From: an uncultured Marinoscillum sp.
GTDB lineage: Bacteria; Bacteroidota; Bacteroidia; Cytophagales; MED-G16
Reading direction: 5' to 3'
DNA length: 64,000 nucleotides
NCBI GenBank assembly: GCA_902523065.1
Contig: CABYXZ010000002.1
Location: 287,737 to 351,736, forward strand
The notes below the pieces were generated by a model. The model saw only the letters and a list, made by a program, of their open reading frames with translations. It was not told the origin of the DNA and did no database searches. Of this stretch, positions 60,843 through 64,000 are shown in pieces. Both the position numbers and the translations under genes were made by a program. The first letter of the stretch is position 1. Every line of letters starts with the position of its first letter.

Positions 60843-62969
60843 TTATGAGACAAGTAGTGGAGCAATTACTAGGGCAACTACAGATATTAATTTTAGTAGA
60901 ATGTTTAGTGATGGTCCTGAAGTGTCTTTAAAAGGATCACCCACAGTATCACCAACAACAGCAGCTTTGTGAGCTTCTGTTCCCTTATTTCCTGCTTCCT
61001 CTATCATTTTTTTTGCGTTATCCCATGCTCCTCCAGCATTAGACTGGAAGATAGCCATTAACACACCAGAAGAGGTTACTCCAGCGAGAAGGCCTCCTAA
61101 CATTTCTGGTCCTCCTACAAATCCAATAGCTACAGGAACAAGAATTGCCATTAAACCGGGTAATATCATTTCCCTAAGTGCTGCCTGTGTTGATATCTCA
61201 ACGCATTTACTATATTCCGCAACACCGTCGGCTTCATTAAAAATTTTCATGTCAGCTTTAGATGCTTTAGTAAGGTCTGAGTCATATTTTCTCATAACCT
61301 TAAGAGCTGCTTTTAATTTTGGAAGCTCTTTAAATTGCCTCCTTACTTCTTCAATCATACTCATCGCAGCTTTACCTACTGCATTCATAGATAGAGCAGA
61401 AAAAACAAATGGAAGCATCGCCCCTATGAGTAAACCAGTCATAACTGTTGGATTAGATATATCTATTGAAGTAATCTGAGCTGTTTGCATAAAAGCAGCA
61501 AAAAGTGCTAATGCTGTCAGAGCTGCTGAAGCAATCGCAAAACCTTTACCTATTGCCGCGGTTGTGTTACCAACTGCGTCAAGCTTATCTGTCCTCTCTC
61601 TTACCTCGGGAGGAAGTTCTGCCATCTCAGCGATACCTCCAGCATTATCAGATATCGGCCCATATGCATCAACAGCAAGCTGAATTCCAGTATTTGCTAA
61701 CATTCCAACAGCTGCTATTGCAATACCATATAAACCAGCAAAATTGAAAGAGATAAGTATTGCAGCACATATTAAAAGTATTGGAATGGCCGTTGACATC
61801 ATACCAACCCCAAGCCCAGAAATTATTGTTGTTGCAGCGCCAGTATCAGATTGTTTAACTATAGACTTTACAGGACTAGTTCCAGTTGCTGTGTAGTACT
61901 CAGTGACTTTACCTACACCTAGACCAGCTAATAAACCAGCTATGGTTGCGTAGAAGACCCCAATAGAAGAGTATTCTTTACCATTGAAGCTCCACGATTC
62001 AGGTAAGAAGAAATCAATGAGGAAGTATGTTGCCACAATCATCAATCCTGCCGAAACAAATTCACCAGTATTCAATGCTGCGTGTGGACTACCACCTTCT
62101 TTAACCCTTACAAAAAATGTTCCAATAATTGACATTATAATACCTGTAGATGCTATAAAGAGCGGAAGTAAGATAGCATTTGTCTGACCACCAGAAAATT
62201 CTTGTAAACCAACGAATGCTGCACCAAGAACCATAGCACCAATTATTGAGCCTACAAACGACTCAAATAAATCTGCTCCCATACCGGCCACATCACCAAC
62301 ATTATCACCAACATTATCTGCAATGGTTGCTGGGTTTAGAGGATGGTCTTCTGGTATGCCAGCTTCAACTTTACCAACAAGGTCAGCACCTACATCGGCA
62401 GCTTTTGTGTAAATTCCACCCCCAACTCTAGCAAATAGAGCTATTGATGAGGCTCCTAAAGAAAACCCTGAAATTACTTTTATTACAGTATCTATATCTT
62501 TGAATATGTCTTGATAGATAAGAAAAAGGGACCCTAGTCCAAGTACACCTAGCCCTACAACACCAAGTCCCATAACTGCTCCACCTGAAAATGCAATTTC
62601 AAGTGCCTTACCTAAAGAGTGTTGAGCTGCGTTAGTAGTTCTAACATTTGCCTTTGTTGCTACTTTCATTCCAATGAAACCAGCCAGTCCAGAACATAAC
62701 GCACCCACCACAAAAGAAACACCTACTAAGTAGCTGGTTCCCTCGCTAACACCCTTAAAACCTAGGAGTATTGCAGTTAGGATTACAAAAACTGATAATA
62801 TTTTATATTCTGCTCTAAGGAATGCCATTGCCCCGTCAGCAATATTTTTTGCAATCCTACCCATTTTCTCAGAACCTACTTCTTTAGAAGCAACCCAATT
62901 ATTCTTTAAGTATACAAACAGAAGTGCTAGTATACCTGCACTCGGTATGAAATATAGTATGTTGTCCAT
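60843..62969 (-). CDS. hppA: membrane-bound cation-pumping pyrophosphatase
   Basis: A 708-residue protein with about 16 membrane helices. The pyrophosphate site includes [22 protein letters not shown] and late [23 protein letters not shown] (short forms used). The motif [15 protein letters not shown] has Ala where potassium-independent enzymes have Lys, which by established rule marks the potassium-dependent group. It pumps H+ or Na+ using pyrophosphate; which ion cannot be settled by eye. Upstream of ftsX, it may be co-transcribed. Confidence 0.95.
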   Translation of the reverse strand: MDNILYFIPSAGILALLFVYLKNNWVASKEVGSEKMGRIAKNIADGAMAFLRAEYKILSVFVILTAILLGFKGVSEGTSYLVGVSFVVGALCSGLAGFIGMKVATKANVRTTNAAQHSLGKALEIAFSGGAVMGLGVVGLGVLGLGSLFLIYQDIFKDIDTVIKVISGFSLGASSIALFARVGGGIYTKAADVGADLVGKVEAGIPEDHPLNPATIADNVGDNVGDVAGMGADLFESFVGSIIGAMVLGAAFVGLQEFSGGQTNAILLPLFIASTGIIMSIIGTFFVRVKEGGSPHAALNTGEFVSAGLMIVATYFLIDFFLPESWSFNGKEYSSIGVFYATIAGLLAGLGVGKVTEYYTATGTSPVKSIVKQSDTGAATTIISGLGVGMMSTAIPILLICAAILISFNFAGLYGIAIAAVGMLANTGIQLAVDAYGPISDNAGGIAEMAELPPEVRERTDKLDAVGNTTAAIGKGFAIASAALTALALFAAFMQTAQITSIDISNPTVMTGLLIGAMLPFVFSALSMNAVGKAAMSMIEEVRRQFKELPKLKAALKVMRKYDSDLTKASKADMKIFNEADGVAEYSKCVEISTQAALREMILPGLMAILVPVAIGFVGGPEMLGGLLAGVTSSGVLMAIFQSNAGGAWDNAKKMIEEAGNKGTEAHKAAVVGDTVGDPFKDTSGPSLNILLKLISVVALVIAPLLVS

Positions 62970-63009
62970 AGTTGTTAATTTAATTTACCGCAAATATAGC
63001 ATCAAATAT

Positions 63010-63429
63010 TTAGCTACAGTATTCTTCGAATACGTTTTTAAGATGGTCAGCTATCATACTTGCATCTCTACCCTCAATGTGATGTCTTTCTACAAAATGA
63101 ATTAGACTTCCTTTATTAAAAATTGCAACTGCAGGTGAACTTGGAGGATATGGTAAGCAAAGCTCTCGTACTTTCTCAACAGCTTCAAAGTCAACACCAG
63201 CAAATACAGTTAATAACTTGTCTGGATTTTTTTCTGATATTTTTAGAGCGTGCTTTACACCAGGTCTTGCAGCACCTGCTGCACAGCCGCACACTGAGTT
63301 TATCAGAACTAAACTTATTCCTGAATCTTCATTCAGTTCATTTGTTACAGCATCCGCATCTTTCATTTCTTTAAATCCAACTGAGGTTAACTCCTCAGCC
63401 ATAGGTCTTGTTAATTCTTCAGGGTACAT
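63010..63429 (-). CDS. bacilliredoxin, BrxA/BrxB (YphP/YqiW) family
   Basis: A 139-residue protein. The redox motif is VLINSVCGCAAGAARPG (CGC). GVDFEAVEKVRE and FNKGSLIHFVERHHIEGR (short forms) complete the thioredoxin-like fold. The family removes bacillithiol or similar thiols from oxidised proteins. It lies 23 bases downstream of the DUF59 gene, so it joins the leftward sufE-DUF59 unit and hints at thiol or Fe-S repair. Confidence 0.9.
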   Translation of the reverse strand: MYPEELTRPMAEELTSVGFKEMKDADAVTNELNEDSGISLVLINSVCGCAAGAARPGVKHALKISEKNPDKLLTVFAGVDFEAVEKVRELCLPYPPSSPAVAIFNKGSLIHFVERHHIEGRDASMIADHLKNVFEEYCS

Positions 63430-63452
63430 TTTTCTAATATTTAAATTTTAAA

Positions 63453-63773
63453 TTACATAAATCCTAATTCAAGTTTGGCCTCTTCAGACATTAGATCAGA
63501 AGTATATGGAGGGTCAAATGTAATCTCCACATCTACGTCATTAATTTCTTTGATCATTTCTATTCTATTTTTAACATCACTAGGTATTGATTCTGCAGCA
63601 GGGCAGGATGGGGATGTGAGTGTCATCAGGACATGAACATCTTTATTATCTTTAATATCAATATCATATATTAATCCTAGTTCATAGACATCGACAGGAA
63701 TTTCTGGATCATAAACTGTCTTTATAGCTCTAATGATTTTATCATTTAACTCAGCCTTTTCCTTTTTATCCAT
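63453..63773 (-). CDS. DUF59 (SufT/MIP18-type) Fe-S assembly protein
   Basis: 106 residues from the ATG at 63773; a TTG two codons upstream is in frame. Landmarks are YDPEIPVDVYELGLIYDIDI (short form PVDVYELGLIYD) and MTLTSPSCPAAESIP with the conserved cysteine. Such proteins help mature Fe-S clusters and are often encoded in suf clusters. The start overlaps the end of sufE by 8 bases. Confidence 0.92.
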   Translation of the reverse strand: MDKKEKAELNDKIIRAIKTVYDPEIPVDVYELGLIYDIDIKDNKDVHVLMTLTSPSCPAAESIPSDVKNRIEMIKEINDVDVEITFDPPYTSDLMSEEAKLELGFM

Positions 63774-64000
63774 TTTCAATACTGTTTAATGCTATCAATT
63801 TAAACTTATTTTCCATTGCCTCTAACCCATTTGACCTTTGAGTTCCAATAAATCTACAAAGTCCTGTGTCATTGATGAAAAAAAGTTTTGACTCTAGAAT
63901 TTCCTTTGGTGTTCTGTTATTAAATATATGAATTAGAAGACTCAAAAGACCCTTTGTAATTGCTGTGTTGCTGTCACCAAAAAAAGTTAGTTTTTCGTTA
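63766..64000 (-). CDS. sufE: SufE-like sulfur acceptor (5' partial)
   Basis: The last 77 codons of a gene that begins right of the window. The frame reads FFGDSNTAITKGLLSLLIH, then TPKEILESKLFFINDTGL and TQRSNGLEAMENKFK, which match SufE (short landmarks GDSNTAITKG and RSNGLEAM). SufE accepts sulfur from the desulfurase SufS and passes it to SufB; its active cysteine lies upstream of the visible part. It overlaps the DUF59 gene, consistent with a suf operon entering from the right. Confidence 0.92.
   Translation of the reverse strand, partial: NEKLTFFGDSNTAITKGLLSLLIHIFNNRTPKEILESKLFFINDTGLCRFIGTQRSNGLEAMENKFKLIALNSIENG

Noticed and set aside
61505..63374. Several rightward Gln/Leu/His-rich frames within hppA and the bacilliredoxin gene
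   Set aside because: Antisense shadows of Ala/Gly-rich or conserved coding sequence.

Overview
The window is a gene-dense, AT-rich chromosome segment of a member of the Bacteroidota, most likely a marine flavobacterial lineage. The evidence is a gldC gliding gene, a C-terminal type IX secretion sorting domain, a TonB-dependent receptor paired with a lipoprotein, a crtD-cruF carotenoid pair, many short lipoprotein signals, and promoters of the Bacteroidota type (-33 TTG, -7 TAnnTTTG). The last of these is seen cleanly in front of two tRNA genes. No CRISPR array, rRNA, prophage, integrase or transposase was seen. No gene-free stretch exceeds 300 bases.

Layout. 1-2168: end of a Gfo/Idh/MocA oxidoreductase and a sugar isomerase. 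2165-6189: merR-type regulator and M23 peptidase, divergent from alaS. 6243-10431: TlpA-like lipoprotein, thioesterase, riboflavin synthase, SCO1-like protein, PAP2 phosphatase, SpoU methylase. 10428-14494: a tightly overlapping leftward operon of VWA and TPR 'Bat' genes, purC, a STAS protein, a queuosine-precursor transporter and a small membrane protein. tRNA-Ser follows. 14773-17070: deacetylase-like enzyme and two exported proteins. 17270-20309: carotenoid locus.

20349-27372 is an accessory stretch of small, mostly unrecognised genes. It holds four full copies, one degenerate copy and one 3' half of a directly repeated intergenic element that carries promoter sequence. It also has a second, 30-bp repeat at the 3' ends of two unrelated genes, many apparently leaderless starts, one small gene with a nonsense codon, a ribbon-helix-helix-like gene and an orphan HYT/WFS-motif protein. 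It ends at tRNA-Arg. This is the most unusual part of the window.

27631-33966: acid phosphatase and sulfatase lipoproteins, then a secreted alpha-amylase and a PKD/starch-binding-like lipoprotein. 34044-40119: exported-looking aminotransferase, two S9 peptidases, a YbjQ protein, tRNA-Pro. 40131-41880: umuDC behind two tandem perfect palindromes. 41870-44991: leftward operon with a steroid 5-alpha-reductase-like protein and a 3-beta-HSD-like SDR, YceI and a DUF5777-type barrel. 45027-49903: OsmC, a SPRY-like protein broken by a poly-T frameshift, valS, a Tat-type class V aminotransferase. 49981-54391: TonB receptor and an SGNH-like lipoprotein that has lost its catalytic Ser and His. 54478-62969: gldC-ribF-truB, then uppP (fused to a VanX-type dipeptidase), DUF3098, ftsX and hppA. 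A rightward barrel/lipoprotein pair separates truB from uppP. 63010-64000: bacilliredoxin, DUF59 protein and partial sufE.

Genes that plausibly act together: amylase plus starch-binding lipoprotein (glucan use); crtD plus cruF (monocyclic hydroxylated carotenoid); umuD plus umuC (translesion synthesis); TonB receptor plus SGNH-like partner (uptake of an unknown ligand); DUF59 protein plus sufE (Fe-S assembly). Functions are assigned by reading motifs by eye; no database search was possible.
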